From: Akkermansia muciniphila
GTDB lineage: Bacteria > Verrucomicrobiota > Verrucomicrobiia > Verrucomicrobiales > Akkermansiaceae
Assembly (NCBI GenBank): GCA_004557455.1
Contig: SFDX01000009.1
Coordinates: 1 to 64,000 of the forward strand
DNA length: 64,000 bases
Direction: 5' to 3'
The translations under genes were made by a program, and so were the position numbers. The notes beneath the pieces were generated by a model. It was not told the DNA's origin, did no database searches, and saw only the letters and a program-made list of their open reading frames with translations. The stretch's first letter is position 1. Each line of letters opens with the position of its first letter. Positions 1 to 7,522 of the stretch are shown one piece after another.

Positions 1-57
1 GTTCGGTATGTGAAATCGCCCGTTCGGTATGTCAAATTCCCTGTCGGGTATGCCGAG
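1..57. repeat. Three degenerate 21-bp direct repeats at the left edge
   Basis: Copies begin at 1, 22 and 43 with an exact 21-bp period. The first two share GTTCGGTATGT followed by an AAAT block; the third is degenerate (GTCGGGTATG). Short, regularly spaced direct repeats at an element end resemble transposase-binding repeats such as those in IS21-type ends, but no transposase is visible and the array runs off the window. Operator or IS-end function is inference. Confidence 0.45.
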
Positions 58-124
58 AACCGGCACCAAGAAGGCGCAGGTATGTTCACCTGCGCCCTCT
101 CCGGTCTACGCCCTGCGGAATGGC

Positions 125-391
125 TTACATGTTCTCATCCGTCCCCGGGATGTATTTCAGCGGCAGGCTGGGGGCTTCCTTCGATACCTTCCCTCTGAAC
201 TTCACGTTTTGCATCACCGCGATACCGTCCGGGTCATTTTTCAGGGCAGAGCGCACGGATTTCGCGGAGATGTCGCAATCCCTGAAGATTTCACGGAAAC
301 CGCGGCTGAAGGTGTCGATGGCCAGCCATTCGCTGCCGCCCTTAGCGCGGACGATTTTCAGCCCGAGGCCCTCCGGCAAAACCGAAGCCAC
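125..391 (-). pseudogene. C-terminal fragment of an unknown protein (88 codons)
   Basis: An open frame of 88 codons whose only possible start is a GTG directly preceded by two TAG stops, so it looks like the 3' end of a longer gene. The residues are protein-like: mixed charge, Gly/Pro well distributed, ending in PLKYIPGTDENM. No family is recognised. It lies between the left-edge repeats and a stretch (about 400-600) without coding character, which contains the tandem-like phrase ATCCGTGTAATCCGTGG around 550. Together these suggest decayed mobile-element-associated DNA. It could instead be a genuine small gene with the upstream TAGs as its boundary. Confidence 0.35.
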
Positions 392-634
392 CTACTATGA
401 AATGCAACCCGAAGTCCTGCCAAAGCCTCGAAAGCCAACCGGATTCCGAAAATTCCTATCATTCCGCGGGCAGCCGCCCCTCGCTGCCTCTTGCCAAAGT
501 AGAGTGATGTCTCCTACCGCGTCTGACTTGCTCCGCTTCCATCCGTCCGATCCGTGTAATCCGTGGGCTTCTTTTCCCAGCGATGCACTTTTTTTCGGAA
601 CTCCGCGCTTACGGCCTCTCAGCGTTATGATACA

Positions 635-1495
635 ATGGCCCCATGGACTAAGAGAATATTCATCAATTACCTCACCTTTATACAGACTCCGGAGGAGGCG
701 TTGGCAAGTATTGAGAAGCGAGCGGCAGAGGGGAGATTGCCGGAAGATGTTGTTCACAGGTATATTGACCTACTGCGTCAATCCGGTCGAGAGGATGAAG
801 CGTCGGAGGTGATCCGACGCAATCTTAATTATCCCTCTGTGCTGGATGCAGAACTGAACAGGCTCTACGAGCAGCAAAACGATTCTGCGGCGTTAGAGCT
901 GCTTGAGGCAGCAGCCCCGTTGTATCGTAATCGCACCGATATAGAGAAGCGCAAAATCCGATTTCTGACCCGCTCGGGCAATACACAGGGGCTCCTCAAT
1001 GCTTACCGCTATATCCTGTTGCATAGTTGGGATGATTATGAATACTATACCAAGCTGAAAGAGCTGGCCGGCGAATCAGAGTGGCCGGAACAATACAGGC
1101 TGATTACGGAGGAGGGCGCTCATTCCGATAACGCGGAGTTAATGGCTCACATTTATGCGGAGGAAAAGGACTTTCCGAGGCTTTATCAAACGCTGATGAA
1201 GGCGCGCTATAACATTCTGAAATTGTTACATCTCCATATGCCGCAGATGCCGGAGGAATATCACCGAAACCTGTTACAAAATGCATATAAACGCATTGAT
1301 ACCGAAGCGCATGAAGCAGACAAACGACCGGCCTACGCACTCGTTGCCTCGCTCATTCAGGAATTTGCCTCACTTCCCGGCGCAAAACCTTTGGCAAAAG
1401 AGATGGTTCTCTGTCTGCGCCTTGCCTACATGCGCCGCCCCGCCTACATGGATGAGCTGAACAAGCTGAAACTCGACAGCGACTCCTCTAAGTAG
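635..1495 (+). CDS. TPR-like helical-repeat protein, possibly truncated
   Basis: About 286 aa, acidic and alpha-helical throughout, with TPR-like helix pairs (EEALASIEKRAAEGRLPEDVV, then REDEASEVIRRNL) and a C-terminus ending in RPAYMDELNKLKL. That last segment resembles the tail of large SWIM zinc-finger/TPR proteins, so this may be the C-terminal part of such a protein; the resemblance is weak. The start is uncertain. ATG 635 is chosen because a promoter-like TTACGG (609-614) and TACAAT (631-636) sit directly on it, although the -10 box overlaps this ATG. The ATG at 643, at the window's usual spacing, is out of frame and stops after two codons, so a 5' frameshift is possible. It is more AT-rich than its neighbours. 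Confidence 0.55.
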   Translation: MAPWTKRIFINYLTFIQTPEEALASIEKRAAEGRLPEDVVHRYIDLLRQSGREDEASEVIRRNLNYPSVLDAELNRLYEQQNDSAALELLEAAAPLYRNRTDIEKRKIRFLTRSGNTQGLLNAYRYILLHSWDDYEYYTKLKELAGESEWPEQYRLITEEGAHSDNAELMAHIYAEEKDFPRLYQTLMKARYNILKLLHLHMPQMPEEYHRNLLQNAYKRIDTEAHEADKRPAYALVASLIQEFASLPGAKPLAKEMVLCLRLAYMRRPAYMDELNKLKLDSDSSK

Positions 1496-1499
1496 CCCT

Positions 1500-1624
1500 C
1501 GCAAGAAAATACAGGGAAAGCCGGAAACGGGGATGCAGAACTCTCGGCGCCCCCCTCACGGTCTCCCTACTCGGCACTTCCGGCCCCTTTGCCTTGATTA
1601 TACCCTGTTTTTCCTGCGTGTCAA
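1500..1624 (-). ncRNA. Candidate structured small RNA with its own consensus promoter
   Basis: On the minus strand a near-perfect sigma70 promoter, TTGACA (1624-1619), 16-bp spacer, TATAAT (1602-1597), points into a gap with no reading frame. The predicted RNA starts near 1590. GCCGGAA (read on plus at 1520-1526) pairs with TTCCGGC at 1578-1584, with extra A/G-C/T pairs outside, closing a stem of roughly 75 nt. The transcript would then run antisense into the 3' end of the TPR-like gene. I see no SRP, tmRNA or known riboswitch signature and no clear U-tract terminator. The promoter is firm; the RNA itself is inference. Confidence 0.4.
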
Positions 1625-1723
1625 GCACTACTCCCACACCGTTCTCACGGCCGGCAATGCCAACTGGGGTGCGGCAGGATTCCACTCAAGGTGAAATACG
1701 CAGGGACGGGGGAGAAAAAAGTA

Positions 1724-1752
1724 TTGACAAAAGGGGGGGGCGGGGCTAAAAT
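1724..1752 (+). promoter_or_regulatory. galE promoter with a G8 tract in the spacer
   Basis: TTGACA at 1724-1729 and TAAAAT at 1747-1752, 17 bp apart. The spacer holds an uninterrupted run of eight G (1733-1740), then C and four more G. Slippage would change the spacer length, so expression could be phase-variable. The leader to the galE ATG is about 55 nt. Confidence 0.75.
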
Positions 1753-1814
1753 CAAGGTGCAAAAGAGAGCGGGGAGCCGAACTTCCCGCCTCGACAACAG
1801 AGCGACAGACGATT

Positions 1815-2831
1815 ATGACGATACTACTTACAGGCGGGGCCGGCTACATCGGCTCCCACACCATCATCGAGCTGGACAAAGCCGGGCACGATGTGTTGGT
1901 TGTGGACAATTTGGTGAACTCTAACCCGGAGGCTCTGCGCCGCGTCGCGAAGATCATCGGCAAAGAGGTACCCTTCGTGAAAGCGGATGTACGCGACCGC
2001 GCTGCGATGGAAGCCATCTTCAGCGAGAACAAGATCGACGCCGTCATCCACTTTGCCGGGCTCAAGGCCGTCGGTGAGTCCGTGGCGAAGCCGCTGGAGT
2101 ACTACGAGAACAACATGAACGCGACCTTCGTGTTGCTGGAGGTGATGCGTAGCCACGGCTGCAAGAACCTCATCTTCTCGTCCTCCGCCACGGTGTACGG
2201 CAACCCGGCCATCATCCCCATCACCGAGGAGTGCCCCAAGGGCCACTGCACGAACCCCTACGGCCAAACAAAGTCCATGCTGGAGGAGGTGCTGATGGAT
2301 GTGCAGAAGGCGGATCCGGAGTGGAACATCGTGCTGCTGCGCTACTTCAACCCCATCGGTGCGCACGAATCCGGCACCATGGGTGAGAACCCCAACGGCA
2401 TCCCGAACAACCTGATGCCCTACATCACCCAGACAGCCGTGGGCATCCGCAAGGAGCTCGGTGTCTTCGGCGATGACTACGATACCCCGGACGGCACCGG
2501 CGTGCGCGACTACATCCACGTCTGCGATTTGGCAGCCGGCCATGTGGCAGCCCTCAGCGCTATCAACCGCAAGTGCGGTCTGGCCATCTACAACCTCGGC
2601 ACGGGCCACGGCTACAGCGTGCTGGATGTGGTCAAGGCTTTCATGAAGGTGAACGGAGTCAACGTTCCCTATGTCATTAAGCCGCGCCGCCCCGGCGACA
2701 TTGCCACCTGCTATTGCAACCCCGCCAAGGCGAAAGCCGAGTTGGGCTGGGAGGCTAAACACGGCATCGAGGACATGTGCCGCGACAGTTGGAACTGGCA
2801 GAAGAACAACCCCAAGGGTTACGAGGGTTAA
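1815..2831 (+). CDS. galE: UDP-glucose 4-epimerase
   Basis: A 338-aa extended short-chain dehydrogenase that interconverts UDP-glucose and UDP-galactose in the cytoplasm, feeding galactose use and glycan synthesis. The Rossmann dinucleotide motif GGAGYIG lies at residues 7-13. The SSSATVYG block with the catalytic Ser/Thr region is followed by the Y-x-x-x-K pair in NPYGQTK. The NPIGAHESG and GTGVRDYIHVCDLA blocks are typical of GalE rather than of other nucleotide-sugar epimerases. Length matches the family (about 338). It is monocistronic, with its own promoter and a strong terminator before the tRNA gene. Confidence 0.95.
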   Translation: MTILLTGGAGYIGSHTIIELDKAGHDVLVVDNLVNSNPEALRRVAKIIGKEVPFVKADVRDRAAMEAIFSENKIDAVIHFAGLKAVGESVAKPLEYYENNMNATFVLLEVMRSHGCKNLIFSSSATVYGNPAIIPITEECPKGHCTNPYGQTKSMLEEVLMDVQKADPEWNIVLLRYFNPIGAHESGTMGENPNGIPNNLMPYITQTAVGIRKELGVFGDDYDTPDGTGVRDYIHVCDLAAGHVAALSAINRKCGLAIYNLGTGHGYSVLDVVKAFMKVNGVNVPYVIKPRRPGDIATCYCNPAKAKAELGWEAKHGIEDMCRDSWNWQKNNPKGYEG

Positions 2832-2852
2832 GCCGGTTTACCCCGTTTTTTA

Positions 2853-2892
2853 CCTCGGCGGACGGGTCAAGGCCCTCTGCCGAGGCTTTTTT
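2853..2892 (+). terminator. Rho-independent terminator of galE
   Basis: CCTCGGC (2853-2859) pairs with GCCGAGG (2879-2885), followed by C and six T. Confidence 0.85.
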
Positions 2893-2926
2893 GTGCCTTT
2901 TTTCGGCAAAAAATGCAATTTCAGGC

Positions 2927-2955
2927 TTGACAAACCGCCGCGAATAGGCTAGATT
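2927..2955 (+). promoter_or_regulatory. tRNA-Glu promoter
   Basis: TTGACA at 2927-2932, 17-bp spacer, TAGATT at 2950-2955. Predicted start near 2962, about 22 nt before the mature tRNA. Confidence 0.75.
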
Positions 2956-2983
2956 ATCTCCGCACGAGAGTGCAAAGCCGAAT

Positions 2984-3055
2984 GTCTGGATCGTCTAGGG
3001 GTTAGGACTCAGGATTTTCATTCCTGCAACACGGGTTCGATTCCCGTTCCAGATG
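2984..3055 (+). tRNA. tRNA-Glu (anticodon UUC)
   Basis: A 72-nt cloverleaf. Acceptor GTCTGGA pairs with TCCAGAT (one G-U at position 1). The D arm is GTCT/GGAC. The anticodon stem CAGGA/TCCTG encloses TTTTCAT, giving anticodon TTC. The T arm is ACGGG-TTCGATT-CCCGT. CCA is not encoded, so it must be added after transcription. It has its own promoter and a terminator starting 9 nt downstream. Confidence 0.95.
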
Positions 3056-3063
3056 TCACAGAA

Positions 3064-3092
3064 CCTGCTCCGCAAGGAGCAGGCTTTTTTTT
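3064..3092 (+). terminator. Terminator of tRNA-Glu
   Basis: CCTGCTCC (3064-3071), a GCAA loop, GGAGCAGG (3076-3083), then C and eight T. Confidence 0.9.
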
Positions 3093-3101
3093 CACGAGAC
3101 C

Positions 3102-4487
3102 ATGGAGAGAGAGAGACCAGAGCACACCGCCCGGTGGAGCACGGCAGAGGCCAAGCGACTCCTCCTCATCATGCTGCCGCTGTTTGCCGCCAACGTGATG
3201 CAGCTCGGCATGGGTGTGATCGACACGGTAGTGGCGGGGAAAGCCGGCGCGACGGACTTGGCCGGCGTCGGACTGGCGGGCTCTCTCAGTTCCTCCTTCC
3301 TGGTGCTCTTCGGAACGGTTATCTCCATCATCTCCCCCACCATTGCCAAGTACTGCGGCGCGGGAGAAGCAGACAAATGCGGGCTGCTGCTCAACAGCGC
3401 CAAGTGGGCAGCCGGCCTCCTCATCATACCGGAGTTCCTCTGCATCCTAGCCTGCGTATGGGTCTTCCCCTTGGTGTCGGATGATGCGGACATGATACAC
3501 GTTGCGGAGCGATACCTCTACTACCTTCTCCCCTGCGTACCGGCGCACATACTGTTGCGGCTGCTGCTCTCCACCTTTGAAGGCTACGGGCAAACCCGGC
3601 CGGGCATGCTCGTCTCCCTGCTGGGCCTGCTGGCCAACATACCGGCCAACTACGCCTTTGTCTTCGGCTGGGGCCCCATACCGGCCCTGGGCGGCGCGGG
3701 ATGCGGGCTGGCTACCTCCGTAGTGATGTGGCTGATGCTTGCCTGCATGATCATCATCATGCAAGTCTCGCCGGTGCAGCGCCACAACCTGGCCTGCATG
3801 CTCGCGCGGCGCAAACCGAACACGCAACTCTGCATACGCCTGCTGCGTCTTGGGTTGCCGCTGGGGCTGGCCGTCTTCTTCGAGATTGCCTTCTTTCGCC
3901 TGCTCATGCTCGTCATTGCCCCCCTGGGCACGGTGGCAGTGGGCGCTCAGCAGGTGGCCATCAACCTCTCCGGCATCGTCTTCATGCTCCCCCTCAGCAT
4001 CGGCATTGCCGCCTCCATCCGCGCTGCCTACTACGTCGGCAAACGAGACCTGCGCGCTTTCGACTCCCTGGTCTTCACGGCAGGTGCCCTCTCTCTGCTC
4101 TTGGTCGCAATCAACATGATCTTCTGCTATACATGCCGCCACGCCATTGCCGCCAGCTACACGGATGACGCCGCCGTAGCCTGTCTGGCGTCCACCCTCA
4201 TCGCCTATTGCGTCGTTTACCAGCTCTCCGATTCCGTCCAGAGCCTCTTCTCCTGCCTGCTGCGCGGCTGCCAGGACACGGCTCCCATCACTTGGATCTG
4301 CATGATCACTTACTGGCTCATCGGCTTCCCCCTTGCCTGCATCCTCATCCGAACGGATTGGATCATCCCGAAGGCTGGCCCCGCCGGTGCTTGGATCAGC
4401 TTCATCGTTGCCCTCACTATCGCGGCCGTTCTCTACGCCGCACGCTTCATCCGCACCCGAAAACGCATCTTTTTGCGGCAGCGGTAA
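3102..4487 (+). CDS. MATE-family multidrug/toxin exporter
   Basis: A 461-aa polytopic membrane protein with about 12 hydrophobic segments arranged as two six-helix halves, the NorM/DinF-type MATE architecture. N-terminal hallmarks are LLIMLPLFAANVMQLGMGVIDTVVAGKAG and LAGVGLAGS. The second half carries LPLGLAVFFEIAFF and QQVAINLSGIVFMLPLSIGIAASIR. The family exports cationic drugs or metabolites using Na+ or H+ gradients; the substrate here is unknown. The start lies 10 nt after the tRNA-Glu terminator and has no promoter of its own, so transcription probably comes from read-through of the tRNA unit. Confidence 0.88.
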   Translation: MERERPEHTARWSTAEAKRLLLIMLPLFAANVMQLGMGVIDTVVAGKAGATDLAGVGLAGSLSSSFLVLFGTVISIISPTIAKYCGAGEADKCGLLLNSAKWAAGLLIIPEFLCILACVWVFPLVSDDADMIHVAERYLYYLLPCVPAHILLRLLLSTFEGYGQTRPGMLVSLLGLLANIPANYAFVFGWGPIPALGGAGCGLATSVVMWLMLACMIIIMQVSPVQRHNLACMLARRKPNTQLCIRLLRLGLPLGLAVFFEIAFFRLLMLVIAPLGTVAVGAQQVAINLSGIVFMLPLSIGIAASIRAAYYVGKRDLRAFDSLVFTAGALSLLLVAINMIFCYTCRHAIAASYTDDAAVACLASTLIAYCVVYQLSDSVQSLFSCLLRGCQDTAPITWICMITYWLIGFPLACILIRTDWIIPKAGPAGAWISFIVALTIAAVLYAARFIRTRKRIFLRQR

Positions 4488-4517
4488 GCATTTTTTGCAC
4501 TTTTTAAGAAATTTGGC

Positions 4518-4546
4518 TTGACGCAGCGCCCCGCGAAGGGTATAGT
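4518..4546 (+). promoter_or_regulatory. Promoter of the rplX-secY operon
   Basis: TTGACG at 4518-4523, 17-bp spacer, TATAGT at 4541-4546; leader of about 50 nt. A dedicated promoter here means rplX is the first gene of this ribosomal operon. Confidence 0.8.
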
Positions 4547-4603
4547 AGGGGCCCCGCGTTGCAGGTGCATCGCGGCCCGGAACATTAACCATAAACACAC
4601 ACG

Positions 4604-4828
4604 ATGAAGACCCACGTGAAGAAAGGCGATAACGTCGAAGTCATCGCCGGCAAGAACAAGGGCAAGCGTGGTGTTGTCGTTTCCGTGAATGCTGTTAAGC
4701 AGACGGTCATTGTTGAGGGTGCCCGCATCCTCAAGAAGGCCGTGAAGCCCACCGAGGGTGACCCCGAGGGCGGCATCAAGGAGATCGACGGCGCCATCCA
4801 CATCTCGAATGTGAAGAAAGTGAGCTGA
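4604..4828 (+). CDS. rplX: 50S ribosomal protein L24
   Basis: A 74-aa protein with the KOW motif near the N-terminus (KKGDNVEVIAGKNKGKRGVV). It is an early assembly initiator that binds the 5' domain of 23S rRNA. It is at the short end of the bacterial range and ends soon after the SH3-like core (INGAIHISNVKKVS-like tail). It is normally preceded by rplN; here it opens the operon behind its own promoter. No Shine-Dalgarno sequence precedes the ATG. Confidence 0.95.
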   Translation: MKTHVKKGDNVEVIAGKNKGKRGVVVSVNAVKQTVIVEGARILKKAVKPTEGDPEGGIKEIDGAIHISNVKKVS

Positions 4829-4902
4829 CGCCGCAAGGCTTCAACTCCGCGCTTAAGCCGTAAACAACATTAACCATCATAAAGAGCTGACCCGCTAAAA
4901 CC

Positions 4903-5475
4903 ATGAGCACACCTACATTGCTTACACACTACAAGGAGAAGGTCGTTCCGGCCCTCCGGGCGAAGCACAATTATGCCAATGTTCACCAGATCCCCCGTTT
5001 GGAGAAGATCGTGGTGACCACTTGCATGGGCAAGCAGGCCGACCGCAAGCAGGCGGTCGAGGATGCCGTTGCCGAAATCGCCAAGATCACCGGCCAAAAG
5101 CCGTCCGTCACCTATGCCCGCAAGAGCGTGGCTAACTTCAAACTCCGCGAGGGCGAGGTTCTCGGCGCTCGCGTCACCCTGCGTTCCGACCGCATGTGGG
5201 AGTTCCTGGACCGTTTCATCAACATCACGGCCCCGAACATCCGCGACTTCCGCGGTCTGCCCACCAAGTCTTTCGACGGGCGCGGCAACTACGCCATCGG
5301 CATCTCGGACCAGTCCATCTTCCCGGAGGTGGAGCTTGACCAGATTAAGCGTACGATCGGCTTCGACATCATCTTTGTGACGTCTGCCCCGACCGATGAG
5401 GAAGGTCGCGACCTGCTTGCCGAGCTGGGCATTCCGTTCCGCAAGCCGACCAAGAAGACAGAAGCTAACGCCTAA
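4903..5475 (+). CDS. rplE: 50S ribosomal protein L5
   Basis: A 190-aa protein of the central protuberance that contacts 5S rRNA. The family blocks IPRLEKIVVTTCMG, TGQKPSVTYARKSVANFKLREG, LRSDRMWEFLDRFI and RDFRGLPTKSFDGRGNYAIGI are all present. It follows rplX by 74 nt and stops in a TAACCCCT motif shared with other gene junctions in the operon. rpsN (S14), normally next, is missing. Confidence 0.97.
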   Translation: MSTPTLLTHYKEKVVPALRAKHNYANVHQIPRLEKIVVTTCMGKQADRKQAVEDAVAEIAKITGQKPSVTYARKSVANFKLREGEVLGARVTLRSDRMWEFLDRFINITAPNIRDFRGLPTKSFDGRGNYAIGISDQSIFPEVELDQIKRTIGFDIIFVTSAPTDEEGRDLLAELGIPFRKPTKKTEANA

Positions 5476-5488
5476 CCCCTACACGACC

Positions 5489-5890
5489 ATGGCAGTTTTA
5501 AGTGATCCTATTGCTGATTTCCTGACCCGCGTGAAGAACGCCGGCACCGCCCGCAAAGAAAGCTTCACGGCCCCCTACTCCGGCATCAAGGCCGAGATCG
5601 CCCGCATCCTCGCAGAGGAGGGCTACATCTGGTCCTACGAGGTCTCCGGTGAGGGTAAGGACAAGGTCATCAAGGTGAAGGTTAAGTTCACCAAGCAAGG
5701 CAAGTCCATCATCACGAACGTCAAGCGCTGCTCCAAGCCGGGCCGCCGTCAGTACGTTCATTCCGCCGATATTCCGACCGTGATGAACGGCTTGGGTATC
5801 TCCATCGTATCCACCTCCTCCGGCATCATGACGGGCGCACAGGCTCGCAAGAAGCAGGTGGGCGGTGAGCTCCTCGCTCTCGTCTGGTAA
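5489..5890 (+). CDS. rpsH: 30S ribosomal protein S8
   Basis: A 133-aa 16S rRNA-binding protein that, in E. coli, also regulates the spc operon by translational repression. It starts MAVLSDPIADFLTRVKNAG and carries the C-terminal STSSGIMTGAQARKKQVGGELL block. The start at 5489 is 13 nt after the rplE stop; a longer in-frame extension would overlap rplE and lacks family similarity. Directly follows rplE because rpsN is absent. Confidence 0.96.
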   Translation: MAVLSDPIADFLTRVKNAGTARKESFTAPYSGIKAEIARILAEEGYIWSYEVSGEGKDKVIKVKVKFTKQGKSIITNVKRCSKPGRRQYVHSADIPTVMNGLGISIVSTSSGIMTGAQARKKQVGGELLALVW

Positions 5891-5912
5891 CCCCTAACCA
5901 CACTGCATTACA

Positions 5913-6455
5913 ATGTCACGAGTAGGTAAGAAAGCCATCAACATTCCCGCCGGTGTCACCGTCACCATCGATGGTGCAAAAGTCACCGTAAAGGGCAGCA
6001 AGGGCGAGCTCTGCTGGACTCTGCCGGAGGGTATCTCCGCCGCAGTGGAGGGCAGCACGCTCAACGTTTGCCGCGCATCGGAGACCGATCGTCGTCTCCG
6101 CGCTCTGCACGGCACCAACCGTTCCCTCCTCTCCAACATGGTGGAGGGTGTTTCCAAGGGCTTCGTGAAGGAGCTGGAGATTGTCGGCGTGGGTTTCAAG
6201 GCCGCCGTTAAGGGCAAGGCTCTGGATCTGTCGCTGGGCAAGTCTCACCCCATCCTGCACCCCATCCCCGCCGGTCTCACCGTCACCGTTACGGACAACA
6301 CGAAGGTGAAGGTCGAGGGCGCGGACAAGCAGGTTGTCGGTCAGTTTGCCGCAGAGGTGCGCGGGTACTACCCGCCGGAGCCCTATAAGGGCAAGGGTGT
6401 CCACTATGTGGGCGAGCACATCCGCCGTAAGGAAGGCAAGAGCGTTGGCAAGTAA
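5913..6455 (+). CDS. rplF: 50S ribosomal protein L6
   Basis: A 180-aa protein near the factor-binding site of the large subunit. It has the expected duplicated fold: MSRVGKKAINIPAGVTVTI at the N-terminus and the C-terminal signature KPEPYKGKGVHYVGE-like block (PPEPYKGKGVHYVGEHIRRKEGKS). The start is 22 nt after rpsH, which stops within TAACCCCTAAC; there is no Shine-Dalgarno sequence. Confidence 0.96.
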   Translation: MSRVGKKAINIPAGVTVTIDGAKVTVKGSKGELCWTLPEGISAAVEGSTLNVCRASETDRRLRALHGTNRSLLSNMVEGVSKGFVKELEIVGVGFKAAVKGKALDLSLGKSHPILHPIPAGLTVTVTDNTKVKVEGADKQVVGQFAAEVRGYYPPEPYKGKGVHYVGEHIRRKEGKSVGK

Positions 6456-6487
6456 TCATTAACAAACAAGTAATCAGTTTTAATAAT

Positions 6488-6838
6488 ATGAGCACGATCA
6501 ATCGCAAAGCCATCCGCAGCCGCGTTCATGCGCGCATCCGCAAGAAGCTGTCGGGCACGCCCGAGCGTCCGCGTCTGGCTGTGAACTTCTCCAACCAGCA
6601 CGTGTACACCCAGGTGATCGACGACACGAAGGGCGTCACGCTGTGCAGCGCGAGCACGCACAATCTGGAGCTGAAGAAGGCGAACGCCGAGACGGCCGCA
6701 AAGGTTGGGGCCCTGATTGCCGAGCGCGCCTTGGCAGCGGGCATTACCGAGGTGGTCTTTGACCGCGGCGGCTTCCTGTACCACGGGAAGGTGAAGGCGC
6801 TGGCTGACGCTGCGCGCGAGGCCGGTTTGAAATTCTAA
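6488..6838 (+). CDS. rplR: 50S ribosomal protein L18
   Basis: A 116-aa 5S rRNA-binding protein. It starts with a basic RxxxHxRIRKKLSGTPERPRLAV segment and ends in the FDRGGFLYHGKVKALADAAREAGLKF block that is diagnostic for L18. It lies 32 nt after rplF, in an AT-rich leader without Shine-Dalgarno, and 16 nt before rpsE. Confidence 0.96.
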   Translation: MSTINRKAIRSRVHARIRKKLSGTPERPRLAVNFSNQHVYTQVIDDTKGVTLCSASTHNLELKKANAETAAKVGALIAERALAAGITEVVFDRGGFLYHGKVKALADAAREAGLKF

Positions 6839-6854
6839 AAGAAAGACGTAAAGA

Positions 6855-7496
6855 ATGAACACTGAAGAAACACAGGCACCTGCTGCTGCAACAGAGAACG
6901 CCGCCCCGGCCGCTCCGATGCGCCGCGGTGGACGCGGCCCGCGCCGCGACAGCAACCGCCCGGGCCGTGGCCCGCGCCGCGACAACCGCCGTGGGGCTGA
7001 AGCTCCCGCGGAGGAAGGTCCGCAGCTCATGGAGAAGACCGTTGTGGTCAACCGCTGCGCCAAGGTTGTTAAGGGTGGCCGCCGCTTCTCCTTCTCGGTC
7101 CTCGTCGTTGTCGGCGATCAGAAGGGCAAGGTCGGCATCGGCATGGGCAAGGCCAACGAGGTTGCAGACGCGATTCGCAAGGCCTCGGAGGCTGCTAAGC
7201 GCTCGATGAAGCCGGTGACGGTGGTCAACGAGACGATTCCGCACGAGATCTACACGGAGTTCGGCGGTGCCAAGATTGTCCTCAAGCCTGCTGCCTCCGG
7301 TACGGGTCTTGTGGCCAGCGCGAAGGTGCGTGCCGTTCTCGAGGCCGCCGGCGTGAACAACGTCATCGCGAAGTCCCTCGGCTCCTCGAACGGTGCAAAC
7401 GTGGCTAAGGCCACGCTGAAGGCCCTGCTTTCCATGCGCACGGCGGACGAGATTCTGTCTGCCCGCGGCAAGAAGAAGAAGGAGACCACTCTGTAA
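6855..7496 (+). CDS. rpsE: 30S ribosomal protein S5 with an Arg/Gly-rich N-terminal extension
   Basis: A 213-aa protein; bacterial S5 is usually about 165-175 aa. The S5 core begins around residue 57 (LMEKTVVVNRCAKVVKGGRRFSFS) and includes GIGMGKANEVADAIRKA and the C-terminal TADEILSARG. The first ~55 residues are an Ala/Pro stretch followed by RRGGRGPRR and RPGRGPRRDNRRG repeats. These basic RGG-like sequences could bind rRNA or help assembly (inference). S5 lies at the mRNA entry channel. rpmD (L30), normally next, is missing. Confidence 0.96.
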   Translation: MNTEETQAPAAATENAAPAAPMRRGGRGPRRDSNRPGRGPRRDNRRGAEAPAEEGPQLMEKTVVVNRCAKVVKGGRRFSFSVLVVVGDQKGKVGIGMGKANEVADAIRKASEAAKRSMKPVTVVNETIPHEIYTEFGGAKIVLKPAASGTGLVASAKVRAVLEAAGVNNVIAKSLGSSNGANVAKATLKALLSMRTADEILSARGKKKKETTL

Positions 7497-7522
7497 GGAA
7501 CCCCTAACACTGATATACCATC

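Noticed and set aside
395..757. 120-aa minus-strand frame upstream of the TPR-like gene
   Set aside because: It overlaps the TPR-like coding start, has biased Arg/Ser/Cys composition and no promoter or similarity.
1500..1590. SRP (4.5S) or tmRNA gene
   Set aside because: The predicted RNA lacks the SRP GGAAG-AGCAGC core and the tmRNA tRNA-like ends.
1824..2762. Long minus-strand frame opposite galE
   Set aside because: Val/His/Gly-rich shadow of the galE codons in GC-rich DNA; galE has full motifs.
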